Assembly (NCBI GenBank): GCA_020310875.1
Contig: CM035435.1
Location: 64,145,336 to 64,209,335 of the forward strand
Direction of reading: 5' to 3'
DNA: 64,000 nt
Origin: Ceratopteris richardii
Taxonomy: Eukaryota; Streptophyta; Polypodiopsida; Polypodiales; Pteridaceae
Shown: piece after piece, positions 11,414 to 23,234 of the stretch
Numbering within the stretch: the first letter of the stretch is position 1
How the letters are laid out: every line of letters begins with the position of its first letter
Made by a program: the position numbers and the translations under genes
Notes under the pieces: model-generated
Database searches by the model: none
Seen by the model: only the letters and a program-made list of their open reading frames with translations
Told to the model about the DNA's origin: nothing

Positions 11414-12401
11414 TGTTAGTCGTTAAACTTCCAACTTCAGATTCAACATACTTTCAAATTCAGATGTTTCTGAAGCTTTCCTAGCATTAATTTACCTCTT
11501 CCATGTGGGTCCTTGGGAGTGGTAGGGGTCTGTTAGACAGAGGCCCTATGCTATTTTCCCAACTCATTACACAGGCATAACTGCTCTCTCGCACCTTAGC
11601 TCAATGCGCAACTCTGAACAACTAATGTTTGTTCGGTGTACTGGACTTAGAATTTCCGAACTAATCCTGCTATAGTGATCTGAGCAGTAGTCCGGTGACT
11701 GGTGTCCAATAAAATAACCTACTTCAGTAAATGCAGATCATCTATTACGTACTTCTTCAGAACAGACAGGTATACCAAACACACAGATATACCCTGAAGT
11801 TATACAACTCATCGTATAACAACCTCGAGCAACAAACTTCCTGACAAGGATCGACTAGTCACAGACTTAACAATGTCCTACTTGCACTCCAACCATTACA
11901 GATACTAGTCTTCCAGTGATCGGAATCAACAATGAACGTAGACTACAACGTCGAACTGGGTCACTTACAGAAAATATGCATACGCAAACAGTTCGGGGCT
12001 TCTTTTCACAACTCCTTGTTCAGCATACAAACTGACAAATAACACACTGCAACTCAATAAAACTCAGGGACGCACTCAACCATTAGCGAACAGATTCGTA
12101 ACACAAGATTACCAATTCGTAACTCTGCACTACTCTGCGAATAAACGACTAGACGGAGCACAGAACATAACAGAACAGAACAGAGTAGAGTTCACTCTTC
12201 TCAGTGACATACATACTACAAACAGTACACTTACAATTCCCCAAAACTGGCTCTCGGCCACCCTTTTTTCATTGCCTTGTATAGAAGATTTTTTTACAAG
12301 GGTGCGCAAATCTTTAGTTACCTGCGCATTTCCCGAAAGGTTCTTTTACATTTAAGACGCCTGTCCTAGTACATTTGTCCTTGTTCGGCGGCCGTCTAAC
12401 A
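11414..12401. repeat. Element III left LTR-like repeat
   Basis: It begins TGTTAGTCGTT and ends GTCTAACA, giving terminal TGTTAG/CTAACA. Its last 640 bp recur at 16167-16796. Read on the minus strand it contains a plant-like TATA (CTATACAAGG here, CTATATAAGG in the other copy) about 120 bp from that strand's start. The adjoining primer site implies plus orientation. The orientation is therefore ambiguous. Confidence 0.8.
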
Positions 12402-12402
12402 C

Positions 12403-12427
12403 TGGCACGCACGGTGGACTCGAACCC
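12403..12427 (+). other. Primer-binding-site sequence with an extended tRNA match
   Basis: TGGCACGCACGGTGGACT begins one base after the LTR-like repeat, and the tRNA resemblance continues through CGAACCC. On the minus strand this holds a perfect B-box (GGTTCGAGTCC) and a CCA end. It is similar to the plant tRNA-Lys primer site. No complete cloverleaf was found upstream on the minus strand, so it is read as a primer site rather than a tRNA gene. Confidence 0.7.
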
Positions 12428-12469
12428 GCAGGTTCCTAAGGTTCTGCTACGAGTCCTTCTTAATACATA

Positions 12470-14540
12470 TTTCGAGCGAGTCTAAATGTTCGCGTGATTT
12501 TCTTACTAATGGTTTCTATCATCTGAACTAAAGTATTTGGTTCTAATAATTGAGCGTCCGTTCTAACGGAGCTAATAGCTATGGCTTGGGTTAACAAAAT
12601 TTCGGCCTGGGTCTGTAAGAAGGCCTCTTGTAAATAGAATTCGTTGGATAATGCAGCGTCCTAGGATGTCTTCATTTCGGTGACTTTCAGCTGCATATCC
12701 GTGACTCGATCCTTCTGATTTCGCACTTGGTTATCTAGGCGCTCGAGTTGCTGGTTCTAAAATTCGATCGTTTTGGAGTATGCATCTCGTTCTCTTCGAG
12801 CATTTGCTAGATCTTTTTGGTATTTTGCTTCCCTGGTTAATTAGTGTCTCAGCATTCTGTTCACCTCGTCCAAACATTCCTGGGCTCTTCGTAGCTCGTC
12901 TTTGACTTGTTCTGCTTCTCTCTGTTCGTCTTGATTTTTCTCGATGGTTTCCTACAATTGGGCCTTCGTTTCTTCGACCAATTCTTCGAGGGATGAGCTG
13001 ATGTCTTCTTTTTCTTGGAGGGCGGTCTTCAATTCCTGGATTTCTTCGTGTGCTGCGTGTAATAGCTGGTCTTTGGCGGCAAGCTGCTCTAGTGCTGCAT
13101 CCCTTTGCTGCATCATGGCCTGTTGTGCCGAAAACTGTGCTTGGAGATCTGCTAATTGTGTCTGTAATTGATGATTCTCTGTTTTTACGACGTCGACTTC
13201 TTCTTGGAGAGGGCTGATGTCAGCTTCCAGGAGGTCGACTTTATGGTGTAGGTCTTGCCGAATGGTATTTGCGACCTCACTAAGCTGTACTGGAAGTTGT
13301 TGTGAAAGGGTGATGAGCATTTGGCCCATAGCTGCTAGCTCGAAAAAGACCGGAATGGCGGGAAGGAGAAGGGGGTGTTGCGGTTGGGCAGAGGTTTGGG
13401 TTTGGATTTGGGGGGATGTCGGGGGCAAATAGTTAAGGGAGGAAGAAGAGGATTCAGAAATGGGTGGGGGGGGAGGGTTGACTGGTGGGGATTGAGGACC
13501 AGGGGATGCAGTGTGAGTTCCCTGATTGATGGGTTGGTGTTCACCTGTAGTATGGGCGGTGGTGGATTCGACGGCCTTCAGTAAGGTGTCGAGTGCACTG
13601 TCTGCCACTTGTTGTTCATCTTCTCTTCGTTCTGATGCTTCTTCGGTTGAGACTAGTTCTGATTCTGCTGGTCGCGGTGGTCGGCTGATGATTCGTTGTG
13701 GATGGAAGTGCCTGTGTCGTGGAAGGTCTCTTCTTGTTCTTCGTTTCAGGTGTCCTGATTCTTTCCGGCGGATCCTTGTGCTTCACTTTCTGAGGAGCTG
13801 ATCCGGATTCTCTTATTGCGGAAGAGTTGGTTAGTCTCCTCATCTTCTTCTTCCTCGTCATCGAGTGGTTGTACTGATTCTTTGTGCCTAAGTACGGGAC
13901 CTTGGGGTGGTGGTTGTGCGGCAAGGATGGCTGGGAAAAGGAATGATATGATATGGGGAAGGCGAGAGCGCGGGGTGGTTCCCTTTTGGAGTTGCTTCAC
14001 TATAGCTACACATTCTTTATGGATTCTAAGGAAAAAGTACGAGGCGAAGTTCACAGGTTCTCGGGCAGCTAGATCTAAGGCGGAATAGAAGGGTCGGGAG
14101 ATGCCGTAGGTGCGCTTCTACAGGTTGAGTATGGCGACTAAGAATTGCAGAGCAGATCGCTCGGGTTCGGGGCGATAGAGAATGGCGTATTCGTTGGACG
14201 AAGAGCGGGGAAATAGTTCGGTCATGCGGGCGGGGGGAATACTAGGGCCATTTTCACGGCCGTGCAGGTTGAGGCGGTAGGCTTCAGCGAAGGCTTGGAA
14301 GGTGATGACTGTTCGCGAAGGGAGTGAGAGGAAGACCCATTGGCGTTCGGTGGTGGAGGACTGAGCAATGGCGGTGATGATTTGAGCGAAGAAGGGATGG
14401 GCTTCCACTGAGTGCCAAGGCAACTCAGCGAAGTTGGCCAACCCTCTGCAACACAGGTATTCACCTACCTTGGTAGGGATACCATCGCGGAAGGCAGCAT
14501 AGTTGGCTATCGCTTCCATGGCGTTTACTGAGACAGACAA
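12470..14540 (-). pseudogene. Element III third-ORF region (plant-transposon-protein-like domain plus coiled coil)
   Basis: On the minus strand an N-terminal part (WVFLSLPSRTVITFQAFAEAY; YAILYRPEPERSALQFL) resembles the putative plant transposon protein domain often found downstream of gypsy pol. It is followed by an acidic stretch, a proline/serine-rich stretch (SPPVNPPPPPISESSSSS) and a long heptad-rich coiled coil (LAAKDQLLHAAHEEIQELK). The order is the same as in the third ORFs of elements II and IV. Its function in the family is not established. The region is broken. A pyrimidine-rich CAG lies just before the likely ATG near 14519. Confidence 0.7.
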
Positions 14541-14828
14541 TGAACACGGATGCAGAATGCACGAGTGCTCAGAATACTAACATACAACACAATAGCATTT
14601 TCGGCGCTGTCGATAGAGTTAAGTAGGAACAACACGGTGGGGGAGAAAGGGGTTAGGTATCATTGTGCAATGCGGGAATGATGCTTGTTTTCATGCAGGC
14701 GTGCGTACTCAAGTGACTGATAAGGGGGCGGCTGGTCACATAAAGATTGTACAAAACACGGCTATTTATAAAAAGGGAGAAAGAAAAGAAAAAAAGATTA
14801 AACAAAACGTTGTCCACCGCCGAAAAAT

Positions 14829-16160
14829 TTAATGCGGGCTAGTGGTGTGATGATATGGCCGCAGCTTCGATCCATCGATTACTTTTGGGAGTGGATTTTC
14901 GGTCAACGTAGTCAACCGAAAAGTTGCCGGACCGATTTGTTCTGCGATCTTAAAAGGGCCGAACCATCGTAGTTTGAACTTTCCTGCTGCTCTATCCGAC
15001 TTTGCGTTGTAGAAGAGTACGAGCTGACTTACCGAAAAGATTGGAGTTTTCAAATATCGATCGTGTGTCTTGGCTTGCCTTAGTTGTACTTCGCACATGG
15101 TTAAAAAGCTGAGCCATCGGTGCTCATCAAGTTCTCTGAGTGCGTCCATTCGTGCTGTCAGCGAATCTTCCGGTAGCATCTTCTGAGTGATTGCTACACG
15201 CAGACTTGGGATGACTACTTCCATGGGTGCTATTGCTTCTAAGCCATAAGCTAGTTTGAAGGGTGTCAAGCCTGTTGTTACCTTATATGTAGTTCGGTAT
15301 GCCCATAATACTGCAGGTAGTAGTTGATCCCATCTTTCCGGTGCTTCCATGATCAGTTTTCGGAGGATATTCAATAGTGATTTGTTTGTACTTTCGGCCC
15401 AACCATTGGCACGAGGGTAATACGGAGAGCTGAGTTTGTGTGTCACCGGGAAGGATTGGGTGATTGCCTTCATTAATTGATTTACAAAGTGAGTACCTTG
15501 ATCTGTCACTAATTCGAGTGGTAAGCCAAATCGTGGGAAGACATCATTTAGCAGACACTTTGCTACTGCAACCGCTGTAGCAGACCGTAAAGCCCAAGCT
15601 TCTACCCATCTCGTTGCGTAGTCTGTACAGGTTAGTATATATCTGTTGTTACTCAAGACTGCTAGAGGTGTGATTAGACCGATAAAATCTAATCCCCATT
15701 TCTGAAATGGTTCTAATGGCATGACTAGCTGCAAGGGAAAGAAGTGTCGTTGCAGTGGTTGTCCAGACCTTTGACAGTTATCGCAGTGTTTGACAAATTG
15801 GGCCACATCTCTGTACATCGTTGGCCACCAGAGACCTCCTTGCAGAATTTTTCGGTGAGTCAAATCTGTGGCAAAGTGACCACCAGTAGGGGTCGAGTGA
15901 GCCATTGTGATGACTGAGTTAATTTCATGCGGAGGAACACATCGAAGTAAGATTCTGGTGTGATCTACATAATATAGTTCTCCAGCAACTAACCGAAATC
16001 GGCGGCTAAAGACTGCAATTTTCCTTCGTACTGCCTTGGCTGTCTCGGATGGAAAGCATCCTTCGGTGAGAAAAGTTAAAATCTGATCATAATATGTGGG
16101 TGGTGCTTGTAATTCGGTACTCTCATCGGTCAGTGGCTCAGAACTACAGATCGCTGGAGT
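14829..16160 (-). pseudogene. pol: Element III integrase region
   Basis: The minus-strand translation shows a zinc module (MAHSTPTGGHF ... CDNCQRSG) and the catalytic core (WGLDFIGLI; TDQGTHFVNQL; YYPRANGWAESTNKS). The C-terminal part has a GPF-like module (LRWFGPFKIAEQIGPATFRL). This is Ty3/gypsy integrase, which joins element cDNA to host DNA. The protease, RT and RNase H parts expected before it are not present here. The reading direction is opposite to the primer site at 12403. Confidence 0.88.
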
Positions 16161-16166
16161 CGTGTC

Positions 16167-16796
16167 ACAGACAGGTATACAAAACACACAGATATACCCT
16201 GAAGTTATACAACTCATCGTATAACAACCTCAAGCAACAAACTTCCTGACAACGATCGACTAGTCACAGACTTAACAATGTCCTACTTGCACTCCAACCA
16301 TTACAGATACTAGTCTTCCAGTGATCGGAATCAACAGTGAACGTGGACTACAGCGTCGAATTGGGTCACTTACAGAAAATGTGCATACGCAAATAATTCG
16401 GGGCTTCTTTTCACAACTCCTTGTTCAGCATACAAACTGACAAATAACACACTGCAACTCAATAACACTCAGGGACGCACTCAACCATTAGCGAATAGAT
16501 TCGTAACACAAGATTACCAATTCGTAACTCTGCACTACTCTACGAATAAACGACTAGACGGAGCACAGAACAGAACAGAGTAGAGTTCACTCTTCTCAGT
16601 GACATACATACTACAAACAGTACTCTTACAATTCCCCAAAACTGGCTCTCGGCCACCCTTTTTTCATTGCCTTATATAGAAGATTTTTTTACAAGGGTGC
16701 GCGAATCTTTAGTTACCTGTGCGTTTCCCGAAAGGTTCTTTTACATTTAAGATGCCTGTCCTATTACATTTGTCCTTGTTCGGCGGCCGTCTAACA
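16167..16796. repeat. Element III right LTR-like repeat (partial copy)
   Basis: This is a direct repeat of 11762-12401 with about 20 differences over 630 bp. It ends CTAACA at the boundary with element II's LTR. The divergence is slightly higher than between element II's LTRs, which is within error for such short alignments. Confidence 0.82.
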
Positions 16797-17354
16797 CTTC
16801 CCCTCTTTGTATCATCTTCTTTGTGAGCTTGTATGCATGTGTGTTGCTTGAAAAGAGTGTTAGGAAGTGTTGTCTATCCATGAAAGTGTTTGTGTGTTGT
16901 GGTTAAGGTGTGTGCTAAGTGTAGGAAGTGCTGAAGTGTAGGAAGGTCATTCCCGCGACTCAGTATTTTGCTCATAACTTGAAGTAGAAGCGTCAGAATT
17001 GAGTACCACTATTGGATGCGTCTTCTCAAGAGCTTCGAAACGCATATGCTATTTGCTATATTTGGAGTTTGGAGCTGAGAGAAAAGCTCAATTTACTGTT
17101 GGCTGCTGCACCAAGTATCGCGACACCATGACTGACAGTTAAAGCTTGTTTGGAATAGTCTTTGCCTTGTTTGCACTCTTTGAGTAACTCATTTGCATTG
17201 ATCGTCATTTGAATGCATGTCCTCATACACTCGGCTAGGCTTTGATACTCATCGGATTGATAATTAAAGCGTGAATCCCCACTATATGCACTTGAGGGGG
17301 ATTGAGGTATAGTCTCTTTCTCCACAAGTCCCTAAGTTGGTTCTTAGGTACACA
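16797..17354 (+). repeat. Element II left LTR, second part
   Basis: This matches 48864-49422 of the right LTR and ends GGTACACA at 17354. Together with 11082-11413 it makes an LTR of about 890 bp. Confidence 0.9.
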
Positions 17355-17361
17355 TGTTTTT

Positions 17362-17379
17362 TGGCACCGTTGCCGGGGA
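17362..17379 (+). other. Primer-binding site of element II (tRNA-Asp type)
   Basis: TGGCACCGTTGCCGGGGA lies seven bases after the left LTR. It differs by one base from the classic Athila/Tat primer site TGGCGCCGTTGCCGGGGA, which is complementary to plant tRNA-Asp. Element IV carries the classic form. Confidence 0.9.
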
Positions 17380-17408
17380 GTGTCGAATCAAACCGAGGCA
17401 TTCGTGTG

Positions 17409-17417
17409 ATGGTAAGT
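17409..17417 (+). promoter_or_regulatory. Candidate splice donor in element II leader
   Basis: ATG followed by GTAAGT, a near-perfect plant 5' splice site, sits about 30 bases after the primer site. The same GTGTGATGGTAAG string occurs after element IV's primer site (22500). It pairs plausibly with an acceptor directly before the third ORF (44487). Confidence 0.55.
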
Positions 17418-18009
17418 AGCTTTTTGCATTGAAGTGAGTGGAGGAATGGTGATTTTCTCTTCTTTGGTAAGTCACACTCATCCGCACTTACTACTTCTCA
17501 CTCTTGAAGTGTGTGTAATGAGTTATTAGTCTAGGGAAGTGAGTTGAGTGAGTACAGTAGGAGGAGGAAGGGAGTAGTTAGGAAGTTAGAGTAGCCATTA
17601 ATTCTAGTTTTGTGAGTCTTTGGAGTTAGAAAGAATCTTTCAAAAGAAAAGAGTATAAAAACCAAAAACATTGTCCTTTTCAATTCACTTGTTCCCAACA
17701 CAAGTATCGTGTGCGCACTCTGTCGAGTATCGTGAGTTGAGACCGGGGATTTTGGGAGCCTTGCAGAGCAAGCCAGAGGGATAAGGGTGTGGGAAGAGAT
17801 CCCAAGGTGAGCACACACTGAATCCTTGTGCAAATTACCTTTGAAATCAAGTTTTCAGAAAAACGATCTGCGGTAAGTATCGTGAAGGCCATACCGGGGT
17901 AGAGAAGAAATATTTTGCTGATTCAGGCTAAGAGGGGAGGGTTGATGCACTCAAAACACATGTGTATGCACTCAAAAACCAAAAACAACACTTGCAAAAA
18001 TTGAAAAGT
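17418..18009 (+). other. Element II leader, non-repeated part
   Basis: This is untranslated leader between the primer site and the TATCG array. No coding frame of note was seen. Isolated AAGTATCGTG motifs near 17700, 17730 and 17875 foreshadow the array that follows. Confidence 0.6.
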
Positions 18010-18790
18010 GTCAAGTATCGTTTTTCTCCCGCAGTCGAGTATCGCAATACCTAAGTATCGTGACCTCATGTGGTTGAGTATCGCAATACCTGACCTCATT
18101 GAGTATCGAATATCGTGTTATCCTTTTCACGATACCTATCAAGTATCGGGTATCGTTGAATTGGGTCTGACGATACTTGCTAAGTATCGAGTATCGTTGA
18201 GAATTTCTCATGATACTTGTTGGATATCGCATATCGTGTATCGTGAAATTCAGGTCGCGATACTCGTTGAGTATCGTGTATCGTGAGTTTCAGATCGTGA
18301 TACTTGCTGGATATCGTATATCGCGGAGACTATTTTCCCAATACCTGACGAGTATCGAGTATCATCATTTTCTCGGTGAATATCATGTATCGTGTATCGC
18401 AAGATCCATGATCCCGATACCTACTGAGTATCGAGTATCGTGTTTCTTGAGTATCGAGTATCGTCATTTTCTCGGTGAATATCGTGTATCGTGTATCGCA
18501 AGATCCATGATCGCGATACCTACTGAGTATCGAGTATCGTGTTTCTTGAGTGTCGAGTATCGTCTTCCTCAAGTATCGAGTGTCGTGTTTGGCACATGAT
18601 ATTGGGCAACTATCGAGTATCGTGTTTATCCAAGTATCGTATATCGTCTTCTGTGAAGTATCGTGTATCGTCTCTGGTAGATATCGTGTATCGTCTGGTT
18701 CAAAGGTCGAGTATTGTGGTACCCTTCTAGTGTGTCAAGTATCGAGTATCATGAACCTTTTTGGGGTCAAGTATCGTGACTTGAGATTTC
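18010..18790. repeat. TATCG repeat array in element II leader
   Basis: About 40 copies of the core TATCG, mostly as AGTATCG, GAGTATCGAGTATCGTG or GTGTATCGTG, fill roughly 780 bp. Five or so inverted CGATAC copies are interspersed. A longer 99-bp unit occurs twice in tandem (the CATTTTCTCGGTGAAT stretch at 18366 and 18465). The mixture of direct and inverted cores allows many short hairpins. Open frames here are by-products of the repeat. Element IV has no such array in its leader. Confidence 0.9.
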
Positions 18791-18892
18791 ACAGTTAGTC
18801 CTTTCCCAACCAAATTTGTCTAGAATTCTGACCCTTAGTGAAGAACTCTAGAAGCTGGAGGTTGGCTAAGGTTAAACCGAACTTTAAAGTGA

Positions 18893-21697
18893 ATGAACCT
18901 GAGATCTAGGAGAACCCTAAGAAGCCGAAGAAGTGTGATCTCTTCCGTAGGAAGCGTAGCCGAACCAAGTAGCCGTTCACATTATTCTGAAACCTCTAGT
19001 GAGTCAGAGGAAGAAATTCCTATGGCTTCAGAGGATATGCAAAACATTGTACCAATGATTGGCATGATGTCAATTATTGAGGGAGAATATCGGACATCTT
19101 TAGAATATGTGACCACCAATCAACACGAGATACCCATATACCTAGATGGACTAAACCGATCAGTGGCCAGACTGAAGAAAGCTTCAGATGCTTACATAGT
19201 GCCTAGGCCAGCAGTTAAGTATGCAGGAGGATTTTATATGGATAAAAGGGATATTCAGTATGTTGTTATAAAACACCCTGAAAACATCAATGAACTTGGG
19301 GAAGAAAACAATGCCCCAAACCTTAATGAAGACGGGAATGAAGAGCAAGTGACCACACCTAGAGGGAGATCTACTGTTGTTAGGGTTTGGAGTGACTCCT
19401 TAATGGATGTGTATTTGATCAATGGAATGGAGCGTCTCCTTAGAGCCCACTCTTCATTGTGGGAAGCAACCCCTAATCCAGTTACTATCTATGAGTTACA
19501 ACATCTTGACTTCCCCACCATCATCACGTATTTGGACAAAAACCAGAGAAGGTATTGGCCTCTAACAGAGTTAGAAAGAGCCTGGTTGAAATATCAGAAC
19601 ATTCCAGTGTTCCCCCCGAGGGATCAAGCCACTACTTCACAAAACCCACATGGAACCTCTCAGAATAATTCGTTCCAACAATCAGGACAAACACAACAAA
19701 CACATATTCCGGTCAGACCACACGTACAGTTTGCTATGCCTGCAAATAACCCCCACTATCGGCCTCAGCCACCTGTTGACCCAAGGAACGGAATTCCTGC
19801 CCCAGTCAGACCACCTGTGGTAAGAGGACCTGGTATACCGATAGGAAGACCAGTTTTCCCTGTGATGCCTAGACCACCTGAAGCAGGAAGGAGATTAAGG
19901 CCAATCCAAGTTGCCAAATGTATGAGAAACCATTATGATGGTTCTAGTGAACCTTACAATCATATAGCTGAATTTAAGCAAGTAATCAAAGCGAAACAAG
20001 TGGAAGATTTCTTGATTCAATATGAATCTTTTGGTCTAACTTTGACGGACACAGCTCTAGCTTGGTTCCAGCCATTAGATCCTAATAATTTTCAAAACAT
20101 GGAACAAGTCTATCAAGAAATGATTGAAGAATTCTCTAAGTCTGGAATTAAAAACAACTCATCATCATTGATTCATAGCTTTAAGCAGGCTCCTACGGAA
20201 TCAATGAGACTGGCAGCAAGAAGATTCAAGCAGTATGTGGATAGGTGTCCAGTGGAAGAGAGACCTACTCAAAACAAAATGGTGTCATTATTTTTGGAAG
20301 GATTATTGAATGGATCATTAAGATCTTTGGTATACGTGAAAAGAGTTCAAACCTTGCAAGAATGTATTGACCTAGAGGACAATCTAGCGGAGGATCTGAA
20401 AATATCTCAAGGTAGTATCAAAAGTGAAGATTCAGCCAACAACACATCAAACCCTAAGAACAATGTAGAGGAAATAGCCAACTTAGTAGCAAAGAAGTTG
20501 AACGTTCAGGGACAGAGGAGCTACCCCAACAACCCAATGAGAGTGCCCATGCTTAGAAGATGTATGCATTGTGGAGGTGATCATCCCTCTCATCTGTGCA
20601 CTAGGGGAGTAATCCCACCACCTGCTTACGCTTACAATAGACCACCCGTTCCGGGCCCTCTACAATATTGCAGCATAGAACAAAAGTATACAAATCATGG
20701 CACGGAAAATTGTCCTTACAATAGGCAATCAAGACCTGTACAACCTGTCATGAGACCTTACGGATACCCTCAGAGAGCTCAAGGAGGTGAAGACTTTAGA
20801 TATCCCACATATCAGTAGCAGGCACCTGTACCACGACCATATGCTTATCAAGGGTACACTCAACCACAACCGGTGTTAGGACAACAACCACCCCATCCTA
20901 AGAATGTTGTCTCAGTGAAAGTAGCTCAACAGGAAGAAAACCCAGAGAGAGCAATAGTACCAGCCACACCCTTAGCTAGTAACGAATTGTATGACCCATC
21001 TTATGACCATAGTCAAGGAGATTATTCCCCTTATGAGAGCTCTATGATAGAATATGGACAAATGTACGAACCATATGCCTATGGCATGGAAGTGCCGGAT
21101 AGTTCCTATGGATATGAGCAGGACTATGTGTCATTGATGTACATAGCCCCCAGGGCAGCCATACCCCCCCGACCTATGAACAGACCGCCTATACCTAGAG
21201 GACCATGTTATAGATGCAGAGGTGATCATTATATCAGAGAATGTACACTACCAAACCCACCACCACCACAACGAGTTTGGGAAGGATACTGTAGTGATTG
21301 TGGTAAAGAACACCTTTTCAGAGATTGCCCCAAAAACCCCAACAAAGTTAACTCTAACGTGCAGATTAACGTGATAGAAGTGATAGAGTCATCAGGGAGT
21401 CATAAGGAGTACACTGTACCGTTGAAAGCAATAACTAGAGCCAAAGCTAGAGAGATCCTAGACAAAACTAAAGAAAATGATCAAGGTGACAGAGAAATGA
21501 ACACATCTACACCTCAAATAGTTGAAGACTCGGAGGAGCCTGAGAAAAGTGTCACGAGTAAACGAACACAGAGATGGAAGAACCGTAGAGATATGATGAA
21601 GGAAAAGAAACTACAACAAAAGAAGGAAAATGAAAAGAGTGAACAAAATCCAAAAGAGAAACAAGAAGAGGAAGAAGAAATTCGGAAAGGAAAGTAA
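18893..21697 (+). pseudogene. gag: Element II gag region
   Basis: It starts MNLRSRRTLRSRRS, like element IV's MNLRSGRHL. A capsid-type retrotransposon gag domain follows (MRNHYDGSSEPYNHIAEF; LAWFQPLD; IEEFSKSGIKNNSSSLIHSF). Three zinc knuckles have the short CX2CX3HX4C spacing (CMHCGGDHPSHLC, CYRCRGDHYIREC, CSDCGKEHLFRDC). The tail is lysine/glutamate rich. Gag forms the particle and binds RNA. The region is part of a broken element and lies just upstream of the element IV insertion. Confidence 0.88.
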
Positions 21698-21872
21698 AAA
21701 AAAGAAGAGGTAGGATCAGTTTTAGCAGATTCCATGCCTGAAGAATTAGCCATGTGGATTCAGGCGTACAAGGCACGAATAAGAGCAGGACCTACCATAG
21801 AACAACATGAAAGAGAATATCCTAGAGGTGACCTAGAGAAAGAAAGGTTGGAGATATGTAAGAAATTAATTG

Positions 21873-21877
21873 AAGTA
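21873..21877. repeat. Target-site duplication AAGTA, left copy (element IV)
   Basis: AAGTA directly precedes the left LTR of element IV and is repeated exactly at 37896-37900. This is a perfect 5-bp integration footprint. Confidence 0.93.
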
Positions 21878-22446
21878 TGTTGGCATACAAAGCAATAAAG
21901 GAGTCATGCACAATACGGCAACAAGGCCAGATCATTTTTTCCCATAGATTATGTACAACCCAAGTGATTTTAATCACTACACAAACATTGTAAATCCCGT
22001 TTTTGGTAGATTAGACTCCATTTTGTGCAAGCCGAGGAGTCCTCGAGCTTGAGGAGTATTAGAAGTACCATCGTACCAAATTTCATAATTTTTAGACTTC
22101 GTTTGAGCCCTCAAATAAGCCCTGGAACCTAATTTTTAACTAGGCCGGACACTAGGTCTGGACAGGGCCAAAAGCTAGTCAAAAACTATAAAAAGAGCTA
22201 GAGAGCTCATTTTTGAGGTTAGATTGTAATTGAAACAAACTTGTAAGAGCTTGTGAAAGTAATCTAAAGCACTCCATTGATTCTCTCTCTCTGTCTTGCC
22301 GTGTGTGCGCGTGTGTGTGTATGTGTGTGCATGCTTGTGTGCTTCTCACTCACGCACTTGTGCCGCCACTTGCTCGAGGTCTTCATACCATCCTCACGTC
22401 TTCCCGGATTGACATTAAAGGAGGTGCTACTCATCATTGAGCTACA
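21878..22446 (+). repeat. Element IV left LTR
   Basis: It runs from TGTTGGCATAC to GAGCTACA. A TATA box (TATAAAAA, 22187-22194) follows a C/A-rich stretch, and the inverted GAGCTAGAGAGCTC lies just after it. A GT/TG microsatellite near 22305-22330 accounts for one of the two length differences from the right LTR. Confidence 0.95.
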
Positions 22447-22454
22447 CCAAATTT

Positions 22455-22472
22455 TGGCGCCGTTGCCGGGGA
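22455..22472 (+). other. Primer-binding site of element IV (tRNA-Asp)
   Basis: TGGCGCCGTTGCCGGGGA, the standard Athila/Tat primer site complementary to the 3' end of plant tRNA-Asp, starts eight bases after the LTR. Confidence 0.95.
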
Positions 22473-22496
22473 TCGAGCTTTGAGGACGAGCGTGTG

Positions 22497-22505
22497 ATGG
22501 TAAGA
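22497..22505 (+). promoter_or_regulatory. Candidate splice donor in element IV leader
   Basis: ATG followed by GTAAGA lies 24 bases after the primer site, in the same GTGTGATGGTAAG context as element II. A matching acceptor lies before the third ORF (33043), in a phase compatible with that ORF. Confidence 0.55.
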
Positions 22506-23234
22506 CGTAGAGTTGACGCGTTGGAGTGGTAGGTATTTTCTTCACTCTCATCGAATTTCTTTTACTTTCTTCACCATCTTCATCACCATCATCATCATTC
22601 CCATCTCCCACCTCCATCTCCATCATCGCAAAAATTTCAGTTTTTGACTATATCCCCATCTCCACCTCATTTCCCTCATTTCACTTGTGAGAGAGAGCGA
22701 GAGAGCGAATTTGCATGCGCTGTTTTTGCATGTTTTTTGAGCTATTTTGCAGGTTTTTTGCTGTACCATCATCCCCAGCAGTGTGCGCAGGCCTATTGAG
22801 AAGCGACTGAGAGTATCCAAGCAACGGTGTGGCACACGCTTGAGAATCAACTTCTCGAGCACTAAAGAGCAAGGTTCGGCAAGAAAGGTCGGAATATTCT
22901 CAACTCCTCTTCGTCAATTCCTAGCTTAGGCTAAGAGCGATTAGAAGTAGGAGCAAGTCAGGGCGACGATAGGCCACTATCAAGTTGAAGACTACTTAAA
23001 AACTCAAGTTCAAGCTAAAAACTTAATCTCTGTACTGTCGACAACATAAAGGAAAGAACCTAACGTGGAACGATCAACCTGAAAGTACGGAGAACATTCA
23101 AGTATTCCTGACGACGTAATAACAGATAAGACTTTAAACACGAGGAATAACTAAAAAGAATCAAGTGACTGGTACCAATTGAGCGGCAACGAGGTTGTAC
23201 TCTGGAAAAAATTTGGGGCTAATCAGATAGGCAT
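22506..23234 (+). other. Element IV leader
   Basis: About 730 bp of untranslated leader contain pyrimidine-rich CATCATCA and CTCCAT stretches near 22570-22670 and a GAGAGAGCGAGAGAGCG tract near 22690. No conserved coding frame was seen. The Gag start is the first ATG in a frame that stays open for 3,051 codons. Confidence 0.6.

Larger units (their letters stand above)
11414..16796. mobile_element. Element III: Ty3/gypsy-derived insertion in element II's left LTR (broken)
   Basis: The uninterrupted right LTR of element II reads straight across this site, so 11414-16796 is an insertion. Its ends are TGTTAG and CTAACA. A 988-bp LTR-like repeat lies at the left, and a second, partial direct copy at the right (about 97% identical over 630 bp). 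The interior encodes gypsy integrase and a third-ORF protein on the minus strand, while the primer-site sequence next to the left repeat reads on the plus strand. A clean 5-bp target duplication is not evident; only CTT is shared. The element is broken. Confidence 0.8.

Noticed and set aside
12400-12480. Possible tRNA gene on the minus strand (perfect B-box and CCA end)
   Set aside because: No acceptor partner, D-arm or anticodon arm could be folded upstream. Position next to an LTR-like end fits a primer-binding site better.
18008-18798. Overlapping open frames on both strands, and a CRISPR-like look
   Set aside because: The frames follow the TATCG repeat. There are no fixed-length repeats separated by unique spacers, and the setting is a plant retroelement leader.
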